Assembly (NCBI GenBank): GCA_052326585.1
Contig: JBKQLU010000028.1
Span: 26,160 to 90,159 of the forward strand
Reading direction: 5' to 3'
Length of the DNA stretch: 64,000 nucleotides
From: JAPLJC01 sp052326585
GTDB taxonomy: Bacteria; Desulfobacterota; Desulfobaccia; Desulfobaccales; 0-14-0-80-60-11
Shown here in pieces: positions 1-8,867 of the stretch. A program made the translations under genes and the position numbers. Below the pieces are notes generated by a model. The model made no database searches. It had not been told where the DNA came from and saw nothing but the letters and a program-made list of their open reading frames with translations. Numbering within the stretch: the first letter of the stretch is position 1; each line of letters starts with the position of its first letter.

Positions 1-302
1 CGCAGGCTCGCATGGCGAATCGAAGCTATGGCCTCTATTCTCAGCACCGGTTAGCAGATGGGCTGTCATGCTAATATGGGCCACCGCTGGAAAAAGGTAA
101 ATCGGGGTTTCCCTGATATTCGCCTTCGTTAATCATGAATTTGGAAGAGGGGAATGCGGGGAATTATTCAAGAAGGTTGCGAGATGGCATTTTATAGAAT
201 TATCCCCCAATGCCTTTGCTGGTAGGAATCAGGGGAAAGCCAGCTTGCCTTGGGGATGCGGCCGGCCCGGGGACCCCGGTCAGGCCCAGGGTCAACATGA
301 TA
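1..302. other. Non-coding left edge with one hairpin repeat
   Basis: I find no convincing gene in this stretch. It lies downstream of the HD-GYP gene and contains one copy of a hairpin repeat, listed separately. The rest shows no RNA gene or promoter that I can defend. Confidence 0.5.
93..118. repeat. Hairpin-forming direct repeat, copy 1
   Basis: The 26-base element starts AAAGGTAAATC and ends CCCTGATA. It matches 22 of 26 positions of a second copy at 1475-1500. Each copy holds an inverted repeat of the form ATCRGG/CCTGAT around a short loop, and the differences largely keep the pairing. The two copies bracket the HD-GYP gene. They could be a regulator binding site or a small mobile or structural repeat. 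The function is not known. Confidence 0.5.
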
Positions 303-1370
303 TTAATCAGTAAATTCAAACCCTTTTTCCATGAAAAGACTTATGCAGGCATCTACAACTTTCTGATCGTATAGGGTGCCATGGTCCTGGGCAATTTCAC
401 TCAGGGCTCTATCTAAACCCAAGGCTGGCCGGTAAGGCCGGTGCGAGGCCATTGCCTCGGTTACATCAGCCACTGCGAGAACCCTTGCCTCCATAATAAT
501 ATCTTTACCTGAAAGGCCTACAGGATATCCTGACCCGTCGAGCTTTTCATGATGCTGGAGTATGACCTCGGCCACTGGCCACGGAAATTCTATTTCTTTT
601 AATATGTCATAAGCTATTTGGGGATGGGATTTAATGATATTAAATTCATATTCGCTTAATTTACCTGGCTTACATAATATTTCTGCAGGAATAGCCATTT
701 TACCTATGTCATGAAGAAAACCCATCACGCGTAAACCGCTTATTCTATTTTCAGAAAACTCCAACTCCTGAGCAATAGCACAGGCAATTTGTACAACTCG
801 CCGTTGATGTCCAGCAGTATAAGGGTCTCTCGTCTCTACTATAGAGGATAAGGCCAACACGGTTCCATTCAAAGTTTTTTGCAGCTTCTTTAAGGTCTCT
901 TCTACTTCATCTTCGACCTTTAAGCGGTAAGTTATGTCACGAAGATAGTTAATCACGCCGCGCACTTCCCCGGTAAAACTATTTCGCCATGGGAAGGAAT
1001 AGACTTCCAGCCACCCCAAAATTTTACCATCGATCCCCTTTCGGGCTACGGTCTCGACCTGAGGTTTCCCTGAGAAAATAGCCCGGTGGGCTGGACAAGG
1101 CCGGCAGGGGTAGCTTTGTCCGGTATAAGCCTGATAGCATTTTTTCCCTACCAGGGGCAGCGCATGCGGATACCACTTTTCCATGGATGGGTTAACCCGG
1201 AGAATGCGCAAGTTTAAATCCATGATGCTCATGCCATCCTGGATGCTGGCAAAGATGCTGGAGAGAAAATCCTCATCCTCCCCCGAGATGCTATCCAGAT
1301 ATTCAGCCCGGGCGGTGCTTCCCAGGGATATAAGCTGAGTCTTGGGGGGGCTTACTATTTCACGGTTCAT
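303..1370 (-). CDS. PAS / HD-GYP domain protein, probable c-di-GMP phosphodiesterase
   Basis: A 355-residue protein with an N-terminal PAS-like sensor (about residues 30-150) that includes the cysteine-containing stretch CRPCPAH, then a short coiled linker, then an HD-GYP domain (about 165-350). The HD-GYP signature is clear: HDIGK for metal binding, then HHEKLDGSGYP. Proteins of this family hydrolyse cyclic di-GMP. No membrane segment is visible, so it should be cytosolic. The PAS domain ending in a PAC-like stretch (RGVINYLRDIT) suggests sensing of a small ligand or redox state. It stands alone between non-coding regions. The c-di-GMP riboswitch near 15.3 kb is a plausible downstream target of the same signal. 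Function at family level is well supported; the input signal is unknown. Confidence 0.9.
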   Translation of the reverse strand: MNREIVSPPKTQLISLGSTARAEYLDSISGEDEDFLSSIFASIQDGMSIMDLNLRILRVNPSMEKWYPHALPLVGKKCYQAYTGQSYPCRPCPAHRAIFSGKPQVETVARKGIDGKILGWLEVYSFPWRNSFTGEVRGVINYLRDITYRLKVEDEVEETLKKLQKTLNGTVLALSSIVETRDPYTAGHQRRVVQIACAIAQELEFSENRISGLRVMGFLHDIGKMAIPAEILCKPGKLSEYEFNIIKSHPQIAYDILKEIEFPWPVAEVILQHHEKLDGSGYPVGLSGKDIIMEARVLAVADVTEAMASHRPYRPALGLDRALSEIAQDHGTLYDQKVVDACISLFMEKGFEFTD

Positions 1371-1764
1371 TGCATTCGTCTCATTTCCACGATCGGTCGG
1401 TAAAACGAGGCCATGATCTGCGTTACCACCATAACTAGAGGCACCTGTTCCATTTTTATATGGAGATAAGGCATAAAGGTAAATCAGGATTTGCCTGATT
1501 CTGCTCTTCGCAATACCTGAAATTAAGGGCGGGGGAAGTCTAGATTGGGCTCAGATCAAGAAAATCCGGAACAGCGGCTAGCCAGAGAAACAACCAGCCA
1601 GATCAACGAGGATGGCTGGATTCAAAACCAGGCATCCATGGCAATGTCTCCTTTCCAGACTTTTCCGAGCGAAAATGGCGCGACGGAACTATGGGCCTCC
1701 TGACTCGAAGCGAGGGACCTCTCAGGCCCAGAAGCAATTTTAAGTTTCAGTCGATGCCGTTAAA
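1371..1764. other. Intergenic region with hairpin repeat and inverted repeat
   Basis: This 394-base stretch holds the upstream region of the HD-GYP gene, the second copy of the hairpin repeat, and an inverted repeat GGGCCT...AGGCCC near 1690-1730 with an internal CTCG/CGAG stem. I see no open reading frame with a credible start and no tRNA. Confidence 0.45.
1475..1500. repeat. Hairpin-forming direct repeat, copy 2
   Basis: The second copy of the 26-base element. It contains the perfect inverted repeat AATCAGG / CCTGATT with a 5-base loop. It lies about 105 bases upstream of the HD-GYP start codon, so a regulatory role for that gene is possible. See copy 1 for the comparison. Confidence 0.5.
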
Positions 1765-2070
1765 CTAGGACCACTTCTTCCCCAGTTCCTCCAGGGAAGC
1801 CTTCTGTAAATCATCCGGCGTCATCGCAATGCGGAATTCTACGTCAGCGTTGAAGGCGAGAAACCAGGGTTCGGCAATTGCCGGAACCTTGGAAGGATCA
1901 GGCAGGTCCACGATCAAGACGGCACCCCGCTGTCCGTTCTGCTCGGTGAAGTAGACTGCCTCTGGTTTAGTCTCTTCCAGGATACGGTTGATTTTTTGAC
2001 CTGCGGTGCCGTCCCTGACTGCCCGGTTAAACTCGGCAGGAGGGATTTTTACGTTTAAGAGCATGCGCAT
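1765..2070 (-). CDS. Conserved hypothetical protein of about 100 residues
   Basis: A 101-residue soluble protein with the pattern MRMLLNVKIPP...FN...RDG...KI..IL...KPEAVYFTEQNG.RGA..IVDLPD.SK.P..AEPWF. Homologues of this size occur in many bacteria and are often labelled panthothenate synthetase-related in databases, a label I do not trust. It looks like a small ferredoxin-fold (DUF3303-like) protein. It has no signal peptide or membrane segment and no operon partner. The start is supported by GGAGG just upstream on the minus strand. The biochemical role is unknown. Confidence 0.75.
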   Translation of the reverse strand: MRMLLNVKIPPAEFNRAVRDGTAGQKINRILEETKPEAVYFTEQNGQRGAVLIVDLPDPSKVPAIAEPWFLAFNADVEFRIAMTPDDLQKASLEELGKKWS

Positions 2071-2409
2071 GGCTGTCCTCCGATTTTTGGAATTGGCACA
2101 ATATTTTTACTAAAAACTAATTATGGGATTGGTTAACGGCAAGGTGGGGCTGACTTGCGCAGGTCACCGGTTCTCAAAGTGCACAAGGTCTAGCAGACCG
2201 CGACTTCCCTCCGGCTCAAAGATAGACGATCAGGGCTCGCCCGGATTCCATAAGGTCCAGAGCCGATAGGCGTCCGCAGATTATGGTGCGCCCGAAATTC
2301 AGGAAAAAATATTTATTCAAGGGAATCTGTGCTATCATGCCTTCCACGAAACGATTCGGCCAAAAAAAAGAGCAGACTTCCTAACGTGAGAATAAGGAGA
2401 GGGGCAGCC
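2071..2409. other. Intergenic region, divergent promoters expected
   Basis: 339 bases lie between the divergently read 101-residue gene and the TPR gene. An AT-rich segment at about 2085-2130 probably holds the minus-strand promoter. An in-frame extension of the TPR gene back to 2329 exists, but it has no good ribosome binding site. Nothing else is recognised. Confidence 0.4.
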
Positions 2410-2949
2410 ATGAGAAAAGTCATTTTTATCCTGATGGTGATGGCCGCTTTACTGGCGGCCAGCCAAGCCTGGACTGCCGAGGTGGGAACGGCGCAATACT
2501 ACCTTGAGCAAGGGAACGAACATCTTAAAGGAGGCAACCTGGACCAGGCCATTACCGACTACACCAAGGCCCTGGAACTCAACCCCAAGTTTGCCTGGGC
2601 TTACAACAACCGGGGGGTTGCCTATGCAGGAAAAGGGGAACGGGACCAGGCCATCGCCGACTACAGCCAGGCCCTGAAGATCGACCCGACGCGTCCTGAG
2701 TTCTACAACAACCGGGGAAGCGCCTATCGACTAAAAGGCCAGTTTGACAAGGCCATCGCCGACTTCAACCGGGCCCTGAAAATCAACCCCAAGTATGCCA
2801 CTGCCTACTACAATCGAGCCGTAGCCTTCTGCTCCAAAAAAGCCTATAACAGGTCCTGGGATGATATAAAAAAGGCCCAAAGCCTGGGCAGCAACGTCGA
2901 TCCAAAGTTTCTCGAAGCCCTCCGTAAGGCCTCAGGGCGGGAAAACTGA
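2410..2949 (+). CDS. Exported tetratricopeptide repeat protein
   Basis: 179 residues. The chosen ATG follows AAGGAGAGGGGCAGCC and gives a clean signal peptide (MRKVIFILMVMAALLAASQAWTAE). The mature part is about four TPR units (residues 30-165) with canonical repeats such as NNRGVAYAGKGERDQAIADY and NNRGSAYRLKGQFDKAI. TPR proteins act as protein-binding scaffolds. The signal peptide places this one in the periplasm or at the outer membrane. It converges on uvrA with a long inverted repeat between the two stops. The partner is unknown. Confidence 0.85.
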   Translation: MRKVIFILMVMAALLAASQAWTAEVGTAQYYLEQGNEHLKGGNLDQAITDYTKALELNPKFAWAYNNRGVAYAGKGERDQAIADYSQALKIDPTRPEFYNNRGSAYRLKGQFDKAIADFNRALKINPKYATAYYNRAVAFCSKKAYNRSWDDIKKAQSLGSNVDPKFLEALRKASGREN

Positions 2950-3014
2950 CTTAAACTGCATCGCCAAGCCAAAGGGGATTGCTGCAGGCCGTCGTATCGG
3001 CTGATGCAGTTAAG
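2950..3014. terminator. Long inverted repeat between convergent genes
   Basis: CTTAAACTGCATC on the left pairs with GATGCAGTTAAG on the right: 12 base pairs with one bulged A and a loop of about 40 bases. It sits exactly between the stop codons of the TPR gene and uvrA, so it may end or stabilise both transcripts. There is no U-tract, so intrinsic termination is not certain. Confidence 0.4.
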
Positions 3015-3026
3015 CGGACGGTATGA

Positions 3027-5894
3027 CTATTTGCCAGATTTCACCTTTGCCTGCAACAGCTTCCGCAGAAACTTGCCGGTATGCGACTCGGGGTGGCGGG
3101 CCAGTTCCTCCGGGGAGCCGGCGGCCACCAGCCGGCCGCCGCCCTCGCCCCCTTCGGGGCCCAGGTCAATGAGGCGATCCGCGGTCTTGATGACCTCCAG
3201 GTTGTGTTCGATGACGATGACGGTGTTGCCGTCCTCCACCAGCCGGTTCAGCACCTGGAGCAGCTTTTCGATATCGGCCAGGTGGAGTCCGGTGGTGGGC
3301 TCATCCAGGATGTAGAGGGTGCGGCCGGTGGCCCGTTTGCTCAGCTCCCGGGAGAGCTTGAGACGCTGCGCCTCGCCACCTGAGAGGGTGGTAGCCGACT
3401 GCCCCAACTGCAGATAGCCCAGGCCCACGTCCGCCAGGGTGCGCAGCTTCTCCCGCAGGGCTGGAACCGGCCCGAAGAACTCCAGGGCTTGGTCCACCGT
3501 CATCTCCAGGACCTCGGCGATGGTCTTCCCTTTGTAGCGAATCTCCAGACTGCTCTGATTATAACGCAGCCCCTTGCAGACCTCGCAACGGACGTAGACG
3601 TCCGCCAGGAAATGCATCTCGATCTTATTGATGCCCTCACCCCGGCAGGCCTCGCAACGGCCGCCCTTGACGTTGAAGCTGAAGCGCCCGGGCCGGTAAC
3701 CCCTAAGGCGCGCTTCGGGCACCTGGGCGAAGAGCTCCCGGACGATAGTGAAGAGCCCCGAGTAGGTGGCGGAATTGGAGCGGGGGGTGCGGCCGATGGG
3801 GCTCTGGTCGATGTTGATCACCTTGTCAAGGTGTTCAGCGCCCAGGAGCCCGGCATAGGGCGCCGCGGCAATCTTGGCGCCATAGAGCTTCTGGCGCAGG
3901 GCCTGGTATAGGGTATCCATGATCAGGGTGGACTTGCCGGAGCCGGAGACCCCGGTGACGCAGATAAAGACGCCCAGAGGGATGTCCAGGTCCAGGTTCT
4001 TGAGGTTGTGGCCGGCGGCGCCTTTCAGGTGCAAAAATTTTTGGGGCTGCCGGCGGCAGCGGGGCAGGTGGATCTGGCGCCGGCCCGAGAGAAACAGGCC
4101 GGTGAGGGAACCTTCGTTCCGCAGCAACTGCTCCGGGGTGCCGCCGAATACTACCCGGCCCCCTTCCCGGCCGGCGCCCGGTCCCATATCCACCACATAG
4201 TCCGCCTGCAGAATGGTCTCGGGGTCGTGCTCCACCACCACCACGGTGTTGCCCAGGTCCCGCAGGGTCTTTAGGGTGCGCAGCAGCCTCTGGGTGTCCC
4301 GGGGGTGGAGACCGATGCTGGGCTCATCCAGGATGTACAGGACCCCGCTCAACTTGGAGCCGATCTGGGTAGCCAGCCGGATGCGCTGGGCCTCGCCGCC
4401 GGCCAGGGTGCCGGTGGTCCGGTCCAGGGTGAGGTAGTCCAGGCCCACTTCTTCCAGAAACCCTAAACGCTCGGTGATCTCTTTGAGGATGCGGCGGGCG
4501 ATCTCCGTCTGGCGAGGGGTGAGGTCCAGACTGACGAACCACCGCAAGGCCCGGGAAACGGTGAAGCCGGTGACCTCGCTGATGTTGACCCCGTTAATGC
4601 GCACCGCCAGGGCTTCGCGCCGCAGGCGGGCCCCGCCGCAGTCCGGGCAGGGACGCAGCCCCATGTACTGCTCGATCTCTCCCCGCACCAGGTGGGAATC
4701 GGTCTCCCGATAGCGCTCCTGGAGCAGGGGGATCACCCCGGGGAAACTCTTGGCTTCATAGAAGCGCCGCCCGCCGCGCTCATGGAAAAAGCTGATGGGA
4801 ACTTCCTGGGAGCCATGGAGAATGGCGTCCTGGACCTCCTGGGCCAGTTCCTGGAAAGGGGTGTGAATGGAGAAGTGGTAATGCTGTTCCAGGGCCTCCA
4901 GCATTTGCTGGTGGCGCAGCGAGTGGCGCTGCGCCCAGGGACGCACCGCCCCCTCGCGGAGGCTCAGCGAGCGATTGGGGACCACCAGGCCGGGGTCGAT
5001 GATCAACCTGGTGCCCAGGCCGCTGCAGCCCGGGCAGGCCCCCTGGGGGCTGTTGAAGGAAAAGAGCCGGGGGGTGAGTTCCGGCAAGGAGACCCCGCAG
5101 TGGTCGCAGGCAAAGTGTTCGGAGAACAATAGTTCCTCACCGCCCTGGACGAGGATACGCACCAGGCCGTCGCCCAGCTTCAGGGCCAACTCCAGGGAGT
5201 CGGGGAGGCGGGCCCCCAGGTCGGGCTTGACCACCAAGCGGTCCACCACCGCTTCGATGGTGTTGCGGCGGTTCTTGTCCAGGGTCGGCAATTCTTCCAG
5301 CTCCAGGATGTCGCCGTTGAGGCGCACCCGGCTGTAGCCCTCCTGGCGCAGGCGCTCCAGGAGTTTCTGGTGCTCACCCTTGCGGTCCACTACCACCGGG
5401 GCCAAAACGGTGATCCGGCTGCCCTCCGCCAGACCCATGACCTGGTCCACCATCTGGGGGACACTCAAAGAAGAGATGGCCCGGCCGCAGCGGTAGCAAT
5501 AGGGAGTCCCCACCCGGGCGAACAGGACCCGCAGATAATCGTAGATCTCGGTGGAGGTGGCCACGGTGGAGCGGGGGTTGCGGGAGGCGCTGCGCTGCTC
5601 GATGGCGATGGCGGGAGACAGCCCCTCGATATACTCTACGTCCGGCTTGTCCATGAGCTCCAGGAACTGCCGGGCGTAAGCCGACAAACTCTCCACGTAG
5701 CGCCGTTGGCCCTCGGCATAAAGGATGTCGAAGGCCAGGGTGGATTTGCCGGAGCCGCTGACCCCGGTAATCACGATGAACCGGTTCCTGGGCAGCTCGA
5801 CGTCGATGTTCTTGAGATTATGCTCCCGGGCGCCCCGGATGACGATCTTGCTGGTGGGCATCGGTGCTTGCTTAACCCCAGGGTGCGGGGTCAT
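3027..5894 (-). CDS. uvrA: UvrA, excinuclease ABC subunit A
   Basis: The DNA-damage recognition ATPase of nucleotide excision repair. The 955 residues match the usual family length. It has two ABC ATPase modules, each with a Walker A loop GVSGSGKSTL (near residues 45 and 650) and ABC signatures (LAGGEAQRI, LSGGEAQRL), with Walker B ILDEP in both. Zinc-finger cysteines are visible in the first half (CDHCG...CPGCSGLG) and second half (CEACRGEG...CEVCKG). The ATG at 5894 overlaps the stop of the upstream 89-residue gene as ATGA, which suggests translational coupling. A second in-frame ATG 11 codons later (MPTSKIVIRGAREHN) fits the family N-terminus even better and could be the true start. No uvrB or uvrC is nearby. 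Confidence 0.97.
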   Translation of the reverse strand: MTPHPGVKQAPMPTSKIVIRGAREHNLKNIDVELPRNRFIVITGVSGSGKSTLAFDILYAEGQRRYVESLSAYARQFLELMDKPDVEYIEGLSPAIAIEQRSASRNPRSTVATSTEIYDYLRVLFARVGTPYCYRCGRAISSLSVPQMVDQVMGLAEGSRITVLAPVVVDRKGEHQKLLERLRQEGYSRVRLNGDILELEELPTLDKNRRNTIEAVVDRLVVKPDLGARLPDSLELALKLGDGLVRILVQGGEELLFSEHFACDHCGVSLPELTPRLFSFNSPQGACPGCSGLGTRLIIDPGLVVPNRSLSLREGAVRPWAQRHSLRHQQMLEALEQHYHFSIHTPFQELAQEVQDAILHGSQEVPISFFHERGGRRFYEAKSFPGVIPLLQERYRETDSHLVRGEIEQYMGLRPCPDCGGARLRREALAVRINGVNISEVTGFTVSRALRWFVSLDLTPRQTEIARRILKEITERLGFLEEVGLDYLTLDRTTGTLAGGEAQRIRLATQIGSKLSGVLYILDEPSIGLHPRDTQRLLRTLKTLRDLGNTVVVVEHDPETILQADYVVDMGPGAGREGGRVVFGGTPEQLLRNEGSLTGLFLSGRRQIHLPRCRRQPQKFLHLKGAAGHNLKNLDLDIPLGVFICVTGVSGSGKSTLIMDTLYQALRQKLYGAKIAAAPYAGLLGAEHLDKVINIDQSPIGRTPRSNSATYSGLFTIVRELFAQVPEARLRGYRPGRFSFNVKGGRCEACRGEGINKIEMHFLADVYVRCEVCKGLRYNQSSLEIRYKGKTIAEVLEMTVDQALEFFGPVPALREKLRTLADVGLGYLQLGQSATTLSGGEAQRLKLSRELSKRATGRTLYILDEPTTGLHLADIEKLLQVLNRLVEDGNTVIVIEHNLEVIKTADRLIDLGPEGGEGGGRLVAAGSPEELARHPESHTGKFLRKLLQAKVKSGK

Positions 5895-6160
5895 ATCGAG
5901 GTCGGGGCAGCGCCTCCCCGGGACGGCGCTGAGGTGAGCTGCTGCTGTTCCTTGGGCTTGGGCCTGCGGCCCCGCTTCTTTTTGATCTCATAGGAGACAA
6001 ACTTGATCCCCTGGGCCCGCCCCGCCCCGCCGGCCCAAAGCAGGGGACCGGTTCCCAACTGCCGCACAATCTCGGCCAGGGTGCATCCCCAATATTTAGC
6101 CGGAATCACGGTAATTTCCAGTTTCAGCCCCATTTTGGGGGATTCTTTTCCTCTGGGCAT
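5891..6160 (-). CDS. Small hypothetical protein upstream of uvrA
   Basis: 89 residues. The first half is ordered (LKLEITVIPAKYWGCTLAEIVRQL). The C-terminal half is very basic and low in complexity (KKKRGRRPKPKEQQQ). Its TGA stop overlaps the uvrA ATG by two bases, which is the best evidence that it is translated. I do not recognise a family. The basic tail could bind nucleic acid, but that is only inference. Confidence 0.5.
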   Translation of the reverse strand: MPRGKESPKMGLKLEITVIPAKYWGCTLAEIVRQLGTGPLLWAGGAGRAQGIKFVSYEIKKKRGRRPKPKEQQQLTSAPSRGGAAPTSI

Positions 6161-6359
6161 GCAAATCTTCCTTGATTATCTGATTTGGCGCCAGCGCCAC
6201 TCACGAACTTGGGGTGGGCGGCGGGCCTAGGGCGCTTGCCAAACAACTATCACCAATTTTTTAATTTAACTCCTGGCGGCGGCTTTCGCCATACTTTTTA
6301 TAATTTGGGGCGCTGAGCAATATCCTGGCCCCGCCCCCAGGCCCTGAAGAGAAAGACGC

Positions 6360-6388
6360 TTGTCTGGTCCCGGTGGGGGTGCTATAGA
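6360..6388 (+). promoter_or_regulatory. Predicted sigma-70 promoter for the Ntn-hydrolase gene
   Basis: TTGTCT, a 17-base spacer, then TATAGA (followed by AT), about 33 bases upstream of the ATG at 6422. Confidence 0.5.
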
Positions 6389-6421
6389 ATATGAAACTAT
6401 TGGCGGCTAAGGAGTCTCTCC

Positions 6422-7513
6422 ATGAAAAGGTGTCCGCTCTTAGCGCTGATTGTCCTGGCCACCCTTATTCTGGCCTTCCCAGGGGTAAGCAGGGCTTGCA
6501 CTTATGTCTTCCTGAAGGCCAAGGATGGCAGCATCGTCTCAGTCCGGTCCATGGAATTTTACAGCGAGCTCGGCGCCCAGTTGCAGATGATCCCCCGGGG
6601 AACGGCTTACGCCAGTGAAGCTCCCAAGGGGGCCAGGGGATTGTCTTGGAAATCCAAGTATGGGGTGGTGGGCATCTCGGTGTTCGGCAAGAAAAACCTG
6701 CTGGCCGACGCGGCCAACGAAAAAGGCCTGTACATCTCGGCCCTGTGGTTCGATGACGTCAAGTATCCTGAGATCCAGCCGGGCGATGCCGTGATCGATA
6801 CTCAGAATTTTCTCGCCTGGGTCGCCGGAAATTTCGCTTCGGTTGCTGAACTGAAGGAGGCCCTGGGCAAGGTGAAGGTCTATGGCGTCCGCATGGAGGG
6901 CTTCAACGAGGGACAAGTGGTTCCGCTACACTGGCCGGTCACCGATGCCAGCGGCAATTCCGTCGTGCTGGAATACCTGGATGGGCAATTGAAGATCTGG
7001 GACAATCGTCAGAACGGCGTCCTGACCAATGACCCTAACCTGGGATGGCACCTGGATAATCTGCGGTTCTTCTCCAATCTCAAGGCCTTTGCCTTCCCGG
7101 TGCCCGAGCTCAAGGATGACCGCTGGTCGCTGGGCTCGGATATGAAAGGACTCCCCGGCGACTGGACCAATGCCAGCAGGTTTGTGAAGATTTCGGCCTT
7201 GAGGTTCTTTTCCCAACAGCCTAAAGACGCGGATGAGGCCCTCAACCTTGGCATCCACATGATCAATACGGTGGACATTCCTTATGGGCCGCAATTATGG
7301 ATCATCGGCCAGACCGGGAATGTGCAATTTACGCCATGGCATTGCTTCTTTGACCATCGCAACCTGCGCTTTTATTACCGGACTTACGAAAACCCGAATC
7401 TCCGGATGATCGACCTTAAGAGACTCGATTTTAAAGAAGGGAATCCCGTCAAGACCATCGAGATCTATGGCGGCACGCCTTACCAGGACGTGACTCAAAC
7501 CTTCAAGAATTAG
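6422..7513 (+). CDS. Exported choloylglycine-hydrolase family protein (Ntn hydrolase)
   Basis: 363 residues with a signal peptide that ends ...FPGVSRA just before Cys26. In this family (linear amide C-N hydrolases such as bile-salt hydrolase and penicillin V acylase) the catalytic nucleophile is an N-terminal cysteine freed by processing. C26 followed by TYVFLKAKDGS fits this. Other family features are SVRSMEF near residue 40, a conserved region around residues 180-215 (VVLEYLDGQLKIWDN) and LTNDPNL. It should cleave an amide bond in the periplasm. Gram-negative members are often linked to acyl-homoserine lactones or bile acids, but the substrate cannot be told here. It is transcribed alone. 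Confidence 0.88.
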   Translation: MKRCPLLALIVLATLILAFPGVSRACTYVFLKAKDGSIVSVRSMEFYSELGAQLQMIPRGTAYASEAPKGARGLSWKSKYGVVGISVFGKKNLLADAANEKGLYISALWFDDVKYPEIQPGDAVIDTQNFLAWVAGNFASVAELKEALGKVKVYGVRMEGFNEGQVVPLHWPVTDASGNSVVLEYLDGQLKIWDNRQNGVLTNDPNLGWHLDNLRFFSNLKAFAFPVPELKDDRWSLGSDMKGLPGDWTNASRFVKISALRFFSQQPKDADEALNLGIHMINTVDIPYGPQLWIIGQTGNVQFTPWHCFFDHRNLRFYYRTYENPNLRMIDLKRLDFKEGNPVKTIEIYGGTPYQDVTQTFKN

Positions 7514-7605
7514 GTGGGCTTTTTTCTCCAATAACAGAAACAAAACTCGAAAGGGAGCGACCCGGCTACGGGCTGGAAGCCTGTCCACTAGCGCCCGCCC
7601 CAAGG

Positions 7606-8349
7606 TCAGCCGGGGATAGTCTTACCCGGTTCGGCCCGAAGGGCCGGAGCCACGGCATAGCGCACCCGGTTGGCCTTCTCGCCGTTATGTTCCAGGACGC
7701 CCTCCTTTTGCAGCAGCTTCAGGTAGCCCCAGGCGGTCTTTTTATTGATCCGGAAGTGCTCCTCAAAATCGAGCAGCCGGAACCAGCGGCCACCGCTGCG
7801 GCTAAGAAAGTCCCACAGGGGTTCGAAGCTGAGCTTACCTTTGCCCTCCAGAGGCAGAGAGAGGCGGGACAAGGCCTGGCGCAAGGCCTCGGCGCCAATG
7901 GCCGGCGGCCCCGGGGAGGCCGACGCGGCGTCCCGGTCCCGGGGCGGGGCGGTCCAGTCATCCCTCAAGTGCTCAAAATAGTGTCCCACCTGCTCTTCGA
8001 TGAGGTTCAGGAGGCGGTAGAACTGGGACAGGGTGATCTGTCCAGCCAGGCGGTTGACCAGGTAATCCTTGGCCCTTATCCGCACAAAGGAGACCCGCTC
8101 CCCGCGTCCGGCTGGCAATCGGGCGGCGTCCCGCAAGACCTCGAAGAACATGCCGGCCACCAGGGTGGTGTCCAGGCCCGAGCCCGAGGGCCTCTGATAG
8201 GCCAGCCTCTCGCCGGCCTGCAAGGCCCCGGCCTGCAGGGTGAAATCACTGAAATCGTCGGCAAAATCGGCCAACTTCCCGGGACAGGCCACGGCGACGA
8301 CCTGCTCCGTCAAGACCCGCACTAACCCCAGCAAGCCCTCCCGGTCCAT
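7606..8349 (-). CDS. Hypothetical protein with C-terminal winged-helix-like region
   Basis: 247 residues. I chose the ATG at 8349 because GGGAGGGCTCACTA precedes it; the frame stays open 16 codons further upstream. The N-terminal 130 residues are mixed helical and unrecognised (contains RIRAKDYLVNRLAGQITLSQFYRLLNLIE split over two helices). A proline-rich linker follows. The last 90 residues (WFRLLDFEEHF.INKKTAWGYLKLLQKEGVLEHNGEKAN) have the shape of a winged helix-turn-helix with a wing. It could be a DNA-binding regulator with a ligand-sensing N-terminus. No partner is obvious. It is convergent with the Ntn-hydrolase gene. Confidence 0.6.
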   Translation of the reverse strand: MDREGLLGLVRVLTEQVVAVACPGKLADFADDFSDFTLQAGALQAGERLAYQRPSGSGLDTTLVAGMFFEVLRDAARLPAGRGERVSFVRIRAKDYLVNRLAGQITLSQFYRLLNLIEEQVGHYFEHLRDDWTAPPRDRDAASASPGPPAIGAEALRQALSRLSLPLEGKGKLSFEPLWDFLSRSGGRWFRLLDFEEHFRINKKTAWGYLKLLQKEGVLEHNGEKANRVRYAVAPALRAEPGKTIPG

Positions 8350-8577
8350 TAGTGAGCCCTCCCTGGCTGGGCCGATTATAAGGCATAACCGCCCCAAGGG
8401 GCAAGATCGTCCTGCGCCGCTGAGGAAATATCTGCATCAGGAGGCCGGGGGGGCCCAGGTGTCCCCCCCGCTGAGCCGCCCTGGGCTCCGGCAAGTACTA
8501 TCAATCCCCTATGGGGCCAATCCTGGCGGGGATTGACATGGGCGCCTCCGGTACTTAACTTCGCTCCAGAAAATATC

Positions 8578-8600
8578 GGGAACCTCTGATACAGGTTCCC
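8578..8600. other. Perfect 8-bp hairpin upstream of lipoprotein gene
   Basis: GGGAACCT, a 7-base loop, AGGTTCCC, placed 40 bases upstream of the start of the lipoprotein/flavocytochrome pair. There is no U-tract. It could be an operator or a leader hairpin. Confidence 0.35.
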
Positions 8601-8639
8601 CATCCTTAGCTTGGCCTTTATGCCAGAGGGGGGGGTGTT

Positions 8640-8867
8640 ATGATGGCTGAGAACCAGCTCAATGCGACCTCGAAATGGCAGGGAACGGTAGCCTGGCTAC
8701 TCCTACTGGGCAGCCTGTGGCTGGTGGCGGCCTGCGCCGGGGGCGGGGGTTATGGACCTGCTCCCTCCACCGGAGGCATTTATCCTCCTGCCCAGGCGTT
8801 TAATTACTCCAACACAGATAATTATCTGCACGGCGCCCACTCGGATTATTCGCCGGACCTTCCGTGA
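8640..8867 (+). CDS. Small lipoprotein, coupled to the ferric-reductase-like gene
   Basis: 75 residues. A hydrophobic segment ends in a lipobox-like LVAAC, followed by AGGGGYGPAPS and a Tyr/Ser/Asp-rich tail. It is likely exported and lipid-anchored. The TGA stop overlaps the GTG start of the next gene (GTGA), which indicates translational coupling and a shared job with the flavocytochrome. No known family. Confidence 0.6.
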   Translation: MMAENQLNATSKWQGTVAWLLLLGSLWLVAACAGGGGYGPAPSTGGIYPPAQAFNYSNTDNYLHGAHSDYSPDLP

